From Anaerolineae bacterium (lineage in GTDB: Bacteria > Chloroflexota > Anaerolineae > 4572-78 > J111): DNA of 64,000 nt. The position numbers and the translations under genes are program-made. The notes beneath the pieces are model-generated. The model saw only the letters and a program-made list of their open reading frames with translations, did not search any database and was not told the DNA's origin. Shown here in pieces: positions 27,069 to 35,122 of the stretch (position 1 is its first letter; each line of letters starts with the position of its first letter). The stretch is taken from positions 506,697-570,696 of the forward strand of contig JAHDWA010000001.1 in NCBI GenBank assembly GCA_023382535.1. Reading direction: 5' to 3'.

Positions 27069-27433
27069 CGGTTCGGCTCCTTTTGAGTGGGTTTGGACAA
27101 GGGGACGTTATAACGAGTACATTCATACACGCCACGAGCCACATCGGCCAGCAGCGCCTCGGCCAGCCCCAACAACTGCCCCACCCGGTCGTCGCTGAGC
27201 CGGTAGGTAACATAACGACCTGCCTGCTCGGCTACAACAAGTCCGCAGTCACGCAAGCAGCCCAGGTGGTTGGAGGTGTTAGGTTGTGACAGGCCGGTGA
27301 TGGCTACAACTTCGCTCACTGTGAGCGGCCCGCTCCGCAAGGCTTCTAAGATAGACAGACGGGAAGGGTCGGCAAAACCGCGGAATAGTTTAGCCTGTAG
27401 AGCAATTGCCTGAACATCAGCGGTTATTAACAT
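27065..27433 (-). CDS. ArsR-family metal sensor, CmtR-like (Cd/Pb type)
   Basis: 122 aa, ATG 27433 with AAGGAG upstream. Winged helix with recognition helix SQPNTSNHLGCLRDCG. C59 and C63 fall where CmtR of mycobacteria has its two helix-4 thiolates, and C105 in GVYECTRY matches the third, C-terminal ligand. This supports a Cd(II)/Pb(II) sensor that leaves DNA when metal binds. An AT-rich operator lies directly upstream (27447-27480). It is coupled to the methyltransferase gene and probably controls the following minus-strand genes. Confidence 0.87.
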   Translation of the reverse strand: MLITADVQAIALQAKLFRGFADPSRLSILEALRSGPLTVSEVVAITGLSQPNTSNHLGCLRDCGLVVAEQAGRYVTYRLSDDRVGQLLGLAEALLADVARGVYECTRYNVPLSKPTQKEPNR

Positions 27434-27446
27434 TCCTTTCTCCTTG

Positions 27447-27480
27447 AATATATCAATATATCATTACTTGATGATATATT
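27447..27480 (-). promoter_or_regulatory. ArsR/CmtR operator overlapping the promoter
   Basis: AATATATCA (27447-27455) and ATATATCA (27456-27463) face TGATATATT (27472-27480), giving tandem and inverted copies of an ATATATCA half-site, as at SmtB/ArsR operators. A minus-strand -10 (TATAAT, 27483-27478) overlaps its edge, which fits repression. Confidence 0.65.
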
Positions 27481-27516
27481 ATATACCCAATATACTCCAA
27501 AAAGGCAAACAGAGCT

Positions 27517-27532
27517 AGTGAGGTTTGTCACG
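27517..27532 (-). promoter_or_regulatory. CRP-like palindrome upstream of the ArsR operon
   Basis: AGTGAGGTTTGTCACG matches the 31041-31056 palindrome at 13 of 16 positions (on its reverse strand) and keeps GTGA-N6-TCAC. Its centre is about 52 bp before the predicted start site of the ArsR operon. A related half-site (TTGTCACA) lies at 27547-27554. Confidence 0.4.
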
Positions 27533-27568
27533 CTTAAAGGGGATACTTGTCACACAATTAGAGCGGAG

Positions 27569-28576
27569 TTATCTTGTCGGAGAGACATCAAAGCCAAACG
27601 TTCGTAAGAAACTTACCACAGCCCATAATTCCTCGTCGCTGTACAGCGAGCCCCATTCGGGCATACCGGTACCCATTCCTCCCCGCAGGACTTTACCTTG
27701 CAGGAGGGCATCGCTGGCGCTAAACATGTTGGCTGTCACGGTAAAGTTTGTCGGCCCAGAGGCCATACCGGGATGCATCGTCGCCATCCCCGGCAAATCC
27801 CGGCCGGCTGGCCCATCACCCTGGCCCGCCTCACCATGGCAAGCCGCGCAATCACGGGCGTACAGTTGTTGGCCTTGCCGCAGCGTCTCGACCGGGGTCT
27901 CTTTTTGCCAGGCAGAGGCGACCAAGTCCCATGTCTCGGTGTCGCTCAAGGGACGTAGGCTGGCATCTCTTCGCAACCTGGCAAACGTCTCGACCGGCGA
28001 GTGTGCGCGCAGCCAGTCCCGGTCGCGCAGTTCAGCCGGCAGGCGAATAGTGAGTGTGCTGCCATGCGAGGCCGATGGCCGGTCGGGTGGCCCTGCGACT
28101 GGGGTCCGCATGGCATCGGGGTCGAGTTGAAGCTGCTGAAAAAGGGGTGGTTCCGCGGGACTGACTTTCCAGGAGTTGGGCTGGGTTGGATCGACCACCT
28201 CTATCGTACCGCGCATTCGCCAGTGATCCGTACTGCACCAGCGAGTGCAGGCAAATGGAAATCGCCCTAACCGGTCAGCCACGAATTCAACCTCTTCGAC
28301 GTGCCCCGGCAGTATCTCCGGCACATCAATATTCAACGCTGGTACGGCTAACCCATGCACGACATCCTGGCCGTAAATTCTCAGCCGTACTCGCTCACCC
28401 AAATGAACCCTAATTGTCTCCGGCTGCCAGCGGCGGCTGGCAGGGGCGTAGCCCACAATATCGATTACTCGAATGCCCGGAATACTGGAACGGAGGGCCT
28501 GGTAGCCAAACACCAGGAGCGGGAGACCTGCCATGATAATAATCACCAGGCTGACAGCTATTCTTTCACTTCGCAT
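27569..28576 (-). CDS. CuA-domain (oxidase subunit II-like) protein fused to cytochrome c
   Basis: 335 aa. One N-terminal membrane anchor. The cupredoxin domain (about 33-135) has the full CuA ligand set CxxxCxxxHxxM: C110, C114, H118 and M121, with the upstream His in DVVHGLAVP. The C-terminal class I cytochrome c has C243-AA-C246-H247 and distal Met candidates in GTGMPEWG. The layout resembles caa3-oxidase subunit II, but there is only one membrane anchor and no subunit I nearby. It ends the operon with the polyferredoxin and CuA genes, so it probably passes electrons to a periplasmic acceptor. Confidence 0.85.
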   Translation of the reverse strand: MRSERIAVSLVIIIMAGLPLLVFGYQALRSSIPGIRVIDIVGYAPASRRWQPETIRVHLGERVRLRIYGQDVVHGLAVPALNIDVPEILPGHVEEVEFVADRLGRFPFACTRWCSTDHWRMRGTIEVVDPTQPNSWKVSPAEPPLFQQLQLDPDAMRTPVAGPPDRPSASHGSTLTIRLPAELRDRDWLRAHSPVETFARLRRDASLRPLSDTETWDLVASAWQKETPVETLRQGQQLYARDCAACHGEAGQGDGPAGRDLPGMATMHPGMASGPTNFTVTANMFSASDALLQGKVLRGGMGTGMPEWGSLYSDEELWAVVSFLRTFGFDVSPTR

Positions 28577-28580
28577 CAGT

Positions 28581-29948
28581 TTAGCCTATATACAGCCACA
28601 ATAGGGTTAATGTAAACATAGCACAAAAAAGAATAATGGGCAGCGCGGCCCACTGGGTCACTCTCTGGACCTGCGCCGTGCGCAGGGCGTAGGCGATCGC
28701 GGCAATCAGGCCGGCGATTAAAACGGGCGCTTGTAAGTACGGCACGAGGCCGGCCCCATAGGGCGTCCAACCCCACGCCGTCGTGCCGAATAGATCCCAG
28801 CCCCACCCGAACGGGTCAGACAAGACCGGCCAGGCATACGACAGATTGACCAGGATGAAGGATAGACTAAAAGTGGCCCAGGCCGCCAGACCAAGGGGGA
28901 CAAGCGCGTAGGCGTATTCAACCAGGAGTTTGCCAGTCGGCGTTGAAGTCGGCCCAATTTTCTGAGCCAGCCGGACACAGCCATAAAACATGCCGGGGAT
29001 GAGCGCCAGGTTTGCGATCAGAAAGGTCAGGGCGTAGACAAACCAGGCCGGGGTGCCGACGGCAAAGGCGGCTTCTCTTAAAATCGACCACGGTCCAATC
29101 AGGACTACCGAATAGGCCAGCGCGCAAGTAAGCATAATAAAGCCCTTGTACACCTCATCCAGGCGACGACCGCTGTCTATCTGTAAATCTGCCCCAAAAG
29201 GCCGGACGTAAACGGCGACGTTATCGAGTGGGCAGGTTTTTAGACACTCCATACACATGCCGCAATAGGTATTTTTCTGGAGCGCTCCAGGAAAGACTAA
29301 CCACGGGCAGCCATAGCCTGCCTCACTACCCTGGTAGCAGCTCTTGTCTTTGTGGCTCACACAAACAGCCCGGTCTTTAACCCGCACTTCAACGGGAGCA
29401 ACTTGGGAGTACAGGCCGATGAACCCGCCGACCGGGCATAGGTAGCGACAAAACGTCCGCCGCTCAAAGAGTAGACTGGTGCCCAGGGCGACCAGGACAA
29501 ACAGCGCCAGCACAACACCGGTAATAAACGGGGTGGTGAGAATGACGGCTGAAAACAGGGCTACGCCCAGGAAAGCGCCATTCTGAAACCACATATTATT
29601 CAACCACTTGGGCCACTTGAGGCCAAGCGTATAGAGCCGGGCGCCCGGACGGGGTTGGACCAGCGCCCGCCGTTGCAGCCACTCGCCCGGCGCGGGAATG
29701 GGACAGACAGCACACCATAAGCGGCCGGCAAATGGCACCATCAGCATAATCACCAACGCCCACCAGACGATCCAGACGAAAACAATGCCAAAATTACGAT
29801 TGCCGGCCGGCGTGCCAAACAGCCCGGCCAGGACCGCCAGGAAGAAAAATGAAAGTGCGGCTGTGACCGCCAACCACTGTAACCAGCGTCCGGTCACGAT
29901 CCGTTTCACAATCGGGATACGGGTGAGATCGAAGCGGGTTGAGGTCAT
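28581..29948 (-). CDS. NosR/NapH-like membrane polyferredoxin
   Basis: 455 aa with about eight to ten membrane segments. Cys motifs on the cytoplasmic side: LWCAVCPIPAPGEWLQRR, FCRYLCPVGGFIGLY, a Cys pair SCYQGSEAGYGCPW, and a classic 4Fe-4S set CGMCMECLKTCP. NosR, NapH and CcoG relatives move electrons from the quinone pool across the membrane. The gene overlaps the CuA gene upstream by 4 bp (29945-29948) and is followed after 4 bp by the CuA-cytochrome c gene, so the three products likely form one electron-transfer chain. No nosZ is visible. Confidence 0.82.
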   Translation of the reverse strand: MTSTRFDLTRIPIVKRIVTGRWLQWLAVTAALSFFFLAVLAGLFGTPAGNRNFGIVFVWIVWWALVIMLMVPFAGRLWCAVCPIPAPGEWLQRRALVQPRPGARLYTLGLKWPKWLNNMWFQNGAFLGVALFSAVILTTPFITGVVLALFVLVALGTSLLFERRTFCRYLCPVGGFIGLYSQVAPVEVRVKDRAVCVSHKDKSCYQGSEAGYGCPWLVFPGALQKNTYCGMCMECLKTCPLDNVAVYVRPFGADLQIDSGRRLDEVYKGFIMLTCALAYSVVLIGPWSILREAAFAVGTPAWFVYALTFLIANLALIPGMFYGCVRLAQKIGPTSTPTGKLLVEYAYALVPLGLAAWATFSLSFILVNLSYAWPVLSDPFGWGWDLFGTTAWGWTPYGAGLVPYLQAPVLIAGLIAAIAYALRTAQVQRVTQWAALPIILFCAMFTLTLLWLYIG

Positions 29949-30397
29949 ACACGTCTCCAGAAATATACAAACCCACCTGTTGCGGCCATTACCATTGCCA
30001 CAACGGCTCGCGCAAATGGCAGGTTAGACCCTACCCGCAGTTCGCCGATCATAAATGGGTGGAGACCACCGCAGCTGATCGAGCAGCGAAACTTGAATTT
30101 CCCCATTTTATCCGCCACGAACGTAGTTTGGGCGCGATGGCCCGGCTCAGCTTTAAGATTTACACCGTAACCATCAAGATACAACCCGTGGATTGCGTCC
30201 ATTGCCTCGAGGTCCAAAGTCACAATGTCCCCGTAATCTACCCGGATGCTACCCGGATCAAAGGCAAATTGGCGCGCTTCAACCCGGATATGCCGCGCCT
30301 GTCCGGTCCCCTGGCCCTGGGGCAGCGGTGCACCCAGAGCAGCCAGGACCAGCAGCAGAGTGGTCACGGCAATTAAGAAATTCCGCCGAGCAAGCAT
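29945..30397 (-). CDS. Membrane-bound CuA-type cupredoxin
   Basis: 150 aa from ATG 30397 (MLARRNFLIAVTT, a clean signal peptide/anchor). A longer frame from 30460 would overlap the upstream gene's 3' end and lacks a ribosome site. Cupredoxin domain with CxxxCxxxHxxM (C105, C109, H113, M116 in CSISCGGLHPFM) and an early His in DAIHGLYLDG, so a binuclear CuA centre is expected. A C-terminal membrane segment (VVAMVMAATGGFVYFW) anchors it. The start lies 4 bp after the stop of the read-through PCYCGC frame, consistent with translational coupling. Confidence 0.85.
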   Translation of the reverse strand: MLARRNFLIAVTTLLLVLAALGAPLPQGQGTGQARHIRVEARQFAFDPGSIRVDYGDIVTLDLEAMDAIHGLYLDGYGVNLKAEPGHRAQTTFVADKMGKFKFRCSISCGGLHPFMIGELRVGSNLPFARAVVAMVMAATGGFVYFWRRV

Positions 30398-30401
30398 CAG
30401 C

Positions 30402-30854
30402 TTATGGAGCAACCGGTTCAGTCTCGGTGGGTGGGCCGAAACGGCTGTAATAGTCATCAATGTAAGATCGAGTCTCAGCCAATGATTTGCCTTCTTGGGT
30501 CAAACGCATCGTGTCACGCACGATATCGACGCAGATACTTCAGCCCAAGCCCATTTCATCCCAAATGACCGTTCCATCGGCACGGACCTCTTGGACAAAG
30601 CAGTCTTTCACGCTGGTGTGTCCCGATTGGCCACAGCCGCAGTAGCACGGAATTTTTTGCAGGTTTTCCTGGTTGGCCAGCGCGAATTGATAGGCTTCCC
30701 GCACGGTCACCGGCGCGATCTGCATCTTCACTGGTAAGGATGCGGCGGGCGCGAGTTTCAATTCCGGCTTCGCTGAACCCGTCCAACAGGCGCTGGCGAT
30801 TAGTGCGCCCAGGCCGGCCAGGAAAACCAGTCCAATCCATCGTTTCACTTGCAT
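30402..30854 (-). CDS. PCYCGC-motif lipoprotein with in-frame TGA: candidate selenoprotein
   Basis: 151 codons from ATG 30854 (AAGGGAG upstream) to TAA at 30402, reading through one TGA at 30542-30540. Lipobox IASAC (Cys23), then PCYCGCGQSGHTSVKDCF at 69-86, the signature of the PCYCGC family. In that family a CxxC follows after the block TVVWD. Here the first Cys of that pair is the TGA (position 105) and the second is C120 counted from the TTG, or C108 from this ATG, giving U-S-I-C. The remaining 46 codons (DIVRDTMRLTQEGKSLAETR, then YIDDYY) match the family C-terminus. Without recoding the protein would end at residue 104, before this pair. Role probably thiol/metal redox next to CuA proteins. 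Confidence 0.75.
30508..30524 (-). other. SECIS-like hairpin 3' of the TGA in the PCYCGC gene
   Basis: On the minus strand ATCGTG and CACGAT form a perfect 6-bp stem around the loop CGTGA. The loop begins 21 nt after the TGA and has G at its second position. Bacterial SECIS elements have an apical loop roughly 16-37 nt after UGA with a G in its first two bases, so the geometry fits. Confidence 0.55.
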
Positions 30855-31012
30855 TCTCCCTTCACGGATTGATGAGTTTGAATATTTCAACTACTTTTAT
30901 CGCCTGCCTTTCTGGACCTCGCCACTTTTGGAACGTGGTAACGGATGCACTGGTATGCGCCTATGGCACGTTCTCTCACATATCATATCAGAAGGCAGTG
31001 ATATTTGCTCCC

Positions 31013-31056
31013 AGTATATCTAATAGACGTAATCAGAATTAGTGACAAATGTCACT
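31013..31056 (-). promoter_or_regulatory. CRP-like box and -10 of the PCYCGC/CuA operon
   Basis: A perfect palindrome AGTGACAAATGTCACT (31041-31056) with the CRP core GTGA-N6-TCAC. On the minus strand TATACT (31018-31013) puts the start near 31006 and the box centre at about -42.5, class II activator geometry. The same spacing is seen for the 1201 copy before the iron-binding protein gene. Confidence 0.65.
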
Positions 31057-31174
31057 TTTATGCATGATATATGACACGTTTGAGATGCAACGTAGAGTAG
31101 CCGTAAAACACATCGGTTATGCCTTCAATAGTCAGATTAACGTCAGGCAGGTATAGGGAGCCAGGGTGTCGGCG

Positions 31175-31208
31175 TGTTCATACTTCGTTCATAAATTTGT
31201 GCTATCTT
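31175..31208 (+). promoter_or_regulatory. Promoter box B (GTTCA direct repeat + extended -10)
   Basis: TGTTCA (31175) and CGTTCA (31186) are 11 bp apart. TGC-TATCTT has its hexamer at 31203-31208, again 17 bp after the second repeat start. It drives the glycosyltransferase remnant and then the LysM-M23/TlpA/DsbA/CcdA operon. Confidence 0.7.
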
Positions 31209-31255
31209 AAAAACCTACCATGAGGCAATCCATCAATTACTAGTCGGGGTTCTTT

Positions 31256-31462
31256 ATGACCCTTTTCCTCATTCTAGAGCTGGGCTATAGTCCTCTAATC
31301 CCCCTGTTTGAAAATTCGGATGAAACCCTGCACTACCCTTATATTAAACATTTAGCCAACAGACGAGGACTGCCGTTAGCCATTCCCGGCCAATTATGGG
31401 GCCAAGAAAGCACTCAGCCTCCGCTCTGCTATACCGCTAGCTGCCAGCACTTTATGGATTGA
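31256..31462 (+). pseudogene. N-terminal remnant of a GT-C membrane glycosyltransferase
   Basis: The 68-aa frame contains LFENSDETLHYPYIKHLANR followed by RGLPLAIPGQLWGQESTQPP, the first luminal loop of DUF2142/PMT-like glycosyltransferases, whose Asp-Glu and His are catalytic. It then stops at TGA-TAG, with no homologous sequence afterwards. The remaining several hundred residues and the first membrane helix are missing. A broken leftover, transcribed from box B. Confidence 0.55.
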
Positions 31463-31486
31463 TAGTGTTCTTCTATAGGAAGATGC

Positions 31487-32674
31487 ATGAATCAATCCTT
31501 CGATCAAAAACGACATCCGGGCGCTTTATCCCCAAGCTCATCCAGCCGGAACGCGCATTCCAATCGAGAGCAAGATGCGGCTGGTTGGTCGGTTCTAACC
31601 GGCTTGAGCCTAAAGCAAATCGCCCAAGCTGCGCCTTATCAACTCAAAAAATTCAGCGACGATGACATCCTGTTGAGTCGCGTCTTGCCCCATCTCATCG
31701 TGATTTTATTAGTCGCCCTGGCTATCGGCCTGAGCAAGATGGAGTGGTCGTGGGGCCGAAACGGCGCGTTTCGGCCCCTCAAACCAACCTTAACCGAATC
31801 GGCTGTCACACCTGCCGCCGCACAAAGCGAAGCGCCGCTTATCTTACCCACCCAATTAGACAGGACGCGCAATGATATTATTTTCCCGGCGGCAGTGCCT
31901 CACACGATTATCCCGGAACGCGCCCGCACGGAGATTGTCACTTACCAGGTTGAAACCGGGGACACGGTCTCAAGCATTGCGGCAAAATTTGGCTTGAGTC
32001 CGGAAACGATTGTCTGGGCTAACAGCGACCTGGAACGCAACCCGGACTTACTGAGCGTCGGCCAGGCGGTGGTTGTTTTGCCGGTCAACGGTGTGTATCA
32101 TCAGGTGGGTGGGGGAGATACAATTGAGAGTATGGCCGCCACTTACAAGGTCGAACCGGCAGCGATTATCAACTACGCCCTCAACCAAATAGAGCCGGAT
32201 GAGCCGGTGATCCAACCAGGGCAGTGGCTCGTTGTGCCGGGCGGCAGCAAACCTTACATTCCGCGCGCCGCCACGGTCTATGCCGGCCCTATGCCTGAAG
32301 GCGCCGAGACAGGCTCCGGCGCGTTTGGTTGGCCGGCTACCGGGGCGATCTTTCAGGATTATTGGAGTGGGCATCCGGCTCTGGACATTGCCGACCGGCT
32401 AGGTTCGCCGGTGGTCGCCGCAGACTCCTGTTATGTCGTCGCTGCAGGTTGGGATGATACCGGCTACGGTTACAAGGTTGTGCTTGACCACGGCAATGGC
32501 TATCAAACCTTGTATGCGCACCTGCAAGCTTACTATGTGGAAGCAGGCGACAATGTGGCCAAGGGCCAACCCATCGGCGAAATGGGCAGCAGCGGCAACT
32601 CGACCGGCCCCCACACCCATTTTGAAATCAGGCAGGGCACGATCCAACGCAATCCGTTTGGGTTTTTGCCATAA
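31487..32674 (+). CDS. Membrane-anchored LysM-M23 wall hydrolase
   Basis: 395 aa. Cytoplasmic N-terminus (~70 aa), one membrane segment (LIVILLVALAIGLS), two LysM repeats (VTYQVETGDTVSSIAAKFG; HQVGGGDTIESMAATYKVE) and a C-terminal M23 domain. The first zinc motif reads HPALDIADR, followed by LYAHL and HTHFEIR, so all metal ligands are present. It probably binds and trims or remodels peptidoglycan. First intact gene of the thiol-redox operon, which continues 17 bp later with the TlpA gene; this is an unusual partner for such an operon. Confidence 0.88.
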   Translation: MNQSFDQKRHPGALSPSSSSRNAHSNREQDAAGWSVLTGLSLKQIAQAAPYQLKKFSDDDILLSRVLPHLIVILLVALAIGLSKMEWSWGRNGAFRPLKPTLTESAVTPAAAQSEAPLILPTQLDRTRNDIIFPAAVPHTIIPERARTEIVTYQVETGDTVSSIAAKFGLSPETIVWANSDLERNPDLLSVGQAVVVLPVNGVYHQVGGGDTIESMAATYKVEPAAIINYALNQIEPDEPVIQPGQWLVVPGGSKPYIPRAATVYAGPMPEGAETGSGAFGWPATGAIFQDYWSGHPALDIADRLGSPVVAADSCYVVAAGWDDTGYGYKVVLDHGNGYQTLYAHLQAYYVEAGDNVAKGQPIGEMGSSGNSTGPHTHFEIRQGTIQRNPFGFLP

Positions 32675-32691
32675 TTTAGGAGATGATTGAG

Positions 32692-33312
32692 ATGCGTGAA
32701 CCAATTTCCACCCCACAAACCGCCGGCGAGGCTGCTCCTCACGGCAGGCCAAAGCCAGGCTTTAGGCGCAGCCTGGGGATAGTCCTGGGCATTTTAGCCA
32801 TCTTGGCCTTTATGGCGGTGTTCGGCTGGAAACTTTATGATAGCGCCCAGGGTCAGATCAAAAGCGGCTTGGCCCCTGACTTTACCCTGACCCTCTTTGA
32901 CGGTAGTCCACTCACCTTATCACAACTGCGCGGCCAAGTCGTGGTGATTAATTTCTGGGCTTCGTGGTGTGTGCCCTGCCGCGATGAAGCGCCGGTTCTG
33001 GAGCAGACCTGGCGGCGCTACCGTGACCGAGGGGTGCTCTTCATTGGCGTTGACTACCTGGATACGGACAAAGAGGCGTTAGCCTTCATCGAAGAGTTCA
33101 CCATCACCTACCCCAATGGCCCCGACCTGGGGACCCGGATCGCTAAAGATTACCGCATCGCCGGCGTGCCGGAAACTTTCTTCATCGCCAAAGATGGCCG
33201 GGTGGCCGACCTGCAAATCGGCCCCTTAACGGAAGATCGGCTGGTGAACATCATTGAACTGCTGCTCCAAGAACAATTGCCTCAAACTAAAGATGAAAGG
33301 ACCTTAAGATGA
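32692..33312 (+). CDS. TlpA/ResA-type thiol-disulfide oxidoreductase
   Basis: 206 aa from ATG 32692, at good distance from TTTAGGAG (an ATG three codons earlier lies too close). One N-terminal membrane anchor, then a thioredoxin fold: PDFTLTLFDGSPLTLSQLRG, active site W-C93-VP-C96, cis-Pro region AGVPETFFI. Such proteins reduce disulfides outside the cytoplasm, for example in apocytochrome c or SCO-like CuA chaperones. It receives electrons from CcdA, encoded two genes downstream, and its stop overlaps the DsbA-like start. Confidence 0.9.
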   Translation: MREPISTPQTAGEAAPHGRPKPGFRRSLGIVLGILAILAFMAVFGWKLYDSAQGQIKSGLAPDFTLTLFDGSPLTLSQLRGQVVVINFWASWCVPCRDEAPVLEQTWRRYRDRGVLFIGVDYLDTDKEALAFIEEFTITYPNGPDLGTRIAKDYRIAGVPETFFIAKDGRVADLQIGPLTEDRLVNIIELLLQEQLPQTKDERTLR

Positions 33313-34328
33313 GCGTCGAAGAGAAGATTAATTCCCCGGCTGAACCGGGAACCTCAGAGAAAGACAAACCAGAAGCGCAGCCAGACGAGTTGGAAACGCC
33401 GATTTCAGCTAGCGACCGTCTAGACGAAGCTTTGCCGGGCGCGTCTGAAACACCAGACTCGCCTGGCACATTTGCCGCAGACGTTCCACCGGGTGACCTG
33501 GAGACACCTCCCTCAACCTTTAGCCGCCTGGCCGAGGTTGCACCGGCTAACGGACGGGCCGGCAGCCAGGCTCATGCCTGGCGTTACCTTATTACCGGGA
33601 TGGCTCTGGCAATCCTGGCGATGGTACTGGGCGCTACGTTAGGCTACCTGGCTCGACCGGCCCTGGACTCAGCTTCCTCTTTGGCCGCGATTGCCCCCAG
33701 GCCCCTTGATGCAACCACGTCTGTTGCGACGAGTTCAGCGGCGACTCCTCCACCAGCCAAGGCTCCCACCGACTTGATTATAGAAGTCGTTCAGACCGGC
33801 GGCCATAGCCAGGGATCGCCGGACGCGCCGGTGGTCATCGTCGAGTACAGCGACTTTCAGTGCCCTTACTGCGGGCGTTATTTCAAAGAGGTCGAAAGTC
33901 GGCTCAAAGAGACCTATGTCAAAAACGGCCAGGTGCGCCTGATCTATAAGCATTATGCTTTTTTGGGGCAGGAATCGGTCTGGGCGGCCCTGGCCTCAGA
34001 GTGCGCAGGAGAGCAAAACAAATTTTGGGAATACCACAATGTGATTTTTTCCCGGCAATCGGGTGAAAATCAAGGCGCCTTTAGCCCAGACAATTTGAAA
34101 TCCTGGGCGGCGGAATTGAAACTCGACCCGGCTGCCTTCAACCAGTGCTTTGACTCCGGCAAATACCTGGACGTGGTGCAAGCCAACACCCAGGAAGGCA
34201 AGCAACTGGGCATCCAGGGAACACCGGGCTTTTTCGTCAACGATGTTCCGATAAGCGGAGCGCAACCGTTTGAAGTTTTCCAGCAAGTAATCGAGGAGAA
34301 ACTAAAAGCCTCTGGCCAAACGAATTAA
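33309..34328 (+). CDS. DsbA-family thioredoxin-fold protein (membrane-anchored)
   Basis: 339 aa. An acidic, Pro-rich cytoplasmic N-terminus of about 85 residues, one membrane segment (LITGMALAILAMVLGATLGY), then a DsbA/DsbG-like domain with FQC185-PY-C188, helical insertion (EYHNVIFSRQ) and cis-Pro loop GIQGTPGFFV. It oxidises or isomerises cysteine pairs in exported proteins. ATGA overlap with TlpA (33309-33312) shows coupling. Confidence 0.9.
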   Translation: MSVEEKINSPAEPGTSEKDKPEAQPDELETPISASDRLDEALPGASETPDSPGTFAADVPPGDLETPPSTFSRLAEVAPANGRAGSQAHAWRYLITGMALAILAMVLGATLGYLARPALDSASSLAAIAPRPLDATTSVATSSAATPPPAKAPTDLIIEVVQTGGHSQGSPDAPVVIVEYSDFQCPYCGRYFKEVESRLKETYVKNGQVRLIYKHYAFLGQESVWAALASECAGEQNKFWEYHNVIFSRQSGENQGAFSPDNLKSWAAELKLDPAAFNQCFDSGKYLDVVQANTQEGKQLGIQGTPGFFVNDVPISGAQPFEVFQQVIEEKLKASGQTN

Positions 34329-34352
34329 TGTTAACTGCCAGGAGACGGTTTG

Positions 34353-35063
34353 ATGGGCTTTGAAAAAATCACTTTGCTTGCCGCTTTTTTAGCGGGATTA
34401 CTCTCCTTCATATCTCCTTGCGTGTTACCGCTCATTCCGGTTTACCTCGGTTACTTGAGCGGCTCAACCATTGCCGGTGATAAGCCGCCGCCTCGAAAAT
34501 TGGTCTTCTCCCACGCCTTGATGTTCGTTGTTGTCTTCGGCGTACCGGTTGGTTTCCTGGGTGGGCTGTTAGGCAAATTTTCTGATTATCTGGCCTGGGC
34601 GGGGGGAATTTTGTTGATTTTCTTCGGCCTGCACACCATGGGCATTATCACCATTCCTTTCTTTAACATGCAGAAACGGCTGGAATATGGGCAGGGCCAG
34701 ACTCCCAGCTATGCCCGCAGCGCCCTGGTAGGGATGACTTTCGCCGCCGGTTGGACGCCTTGTATCGGCCCACTCCTCGGCGCAATTTTAACCCTGGCCA
34801 TCCAGGGACAAAATGTTGGTCTGGCCATGCTGTATCTCTTTGTCTATTCGATGGGGTTAGCCGTACCTTTCCTGGCGACAGCCTGGCTGCTGACAACGGC
34901 GACCAACCGTCTTCGAATGCTCAACCGGCACATGGGATTGATTGAACGGGTTAGCGGCGCCTTTATCCTGATTGTTGGGGTGATGGTGGTTACCGGCACT
35001 TTGACTCTTCTAAACACCTACGCCAATCGAATTGTGCCGGCCTGGCTGCTTGAAAATCTTTAA
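34353..35063 (+). CDS. ccdA: CcdA/DsbD-type transmembrane electron carrier
   Basis: 236 aa from ATG 34353 (CAGGAGACG 8 nt before; a TTG one codon earlier is discarded). Six membrane helices with the two conserved Cys in SFISPCVLPLIPVYLGYLSG and FAAGWTPCIGPLLGAIL. CcdA passes electrons from cytoplasmic thioredoxin to TlpA- and DsbA-like proteins outside. It closes the operon that supplies both. Confidence 0.93.
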   Translation: MGFEKITLLAAFLAGLLSFISPCVLPLIPVYLGYLSGSTIAGDKPPPRKLVFSHALMFVVVFGVPVGFLGGLLGKFSDYLAWAGGILLIFFGLHTMGIITIPFFNMQKRLEYGQGQTPSYARSALVGMTFAAGWTPCIGPLLGAILTLAIQGQNVGLAMLYLFVYSMGLAVPFLATAWLLTTATNRLRMLNRHMGLIERVSGAFILIVGVMVVTGTLTLLNTYANRIVPAWLLENL

Positions 35064-35122
35064 GGTTGTCCTCCTCATATTCAGCCAAATCGCTGTTTGA
35101 GTTAATTCATAAAAACTTGCTC

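Larger units (their letters stand above)
30855..31255. other. Divergent intergenic region between the CuA operon and the LysM/thiol operon
   Basis: About 400 bp. It holds the CRP-like class II promoter of the minus operon (31013-31056) and promoter box B of the plus operon (31175-31208). No intact gene is seen. Confidence 0.55.

Noticed and set aside
27569..30854. Nitrous oxide reductase (nos) cluster
   Set aside because: NosR-like and CuA genes are present, but no nosZ, nosD or nosL is seen; the name would overstate the evidence.
31256..31462. TGA ending the glycosyltransferase fragment as a third selenocysteine site
   Set aside because: The TGA is followed at once by TAG and no homologous sequence continues; it is a true end of a remnant.
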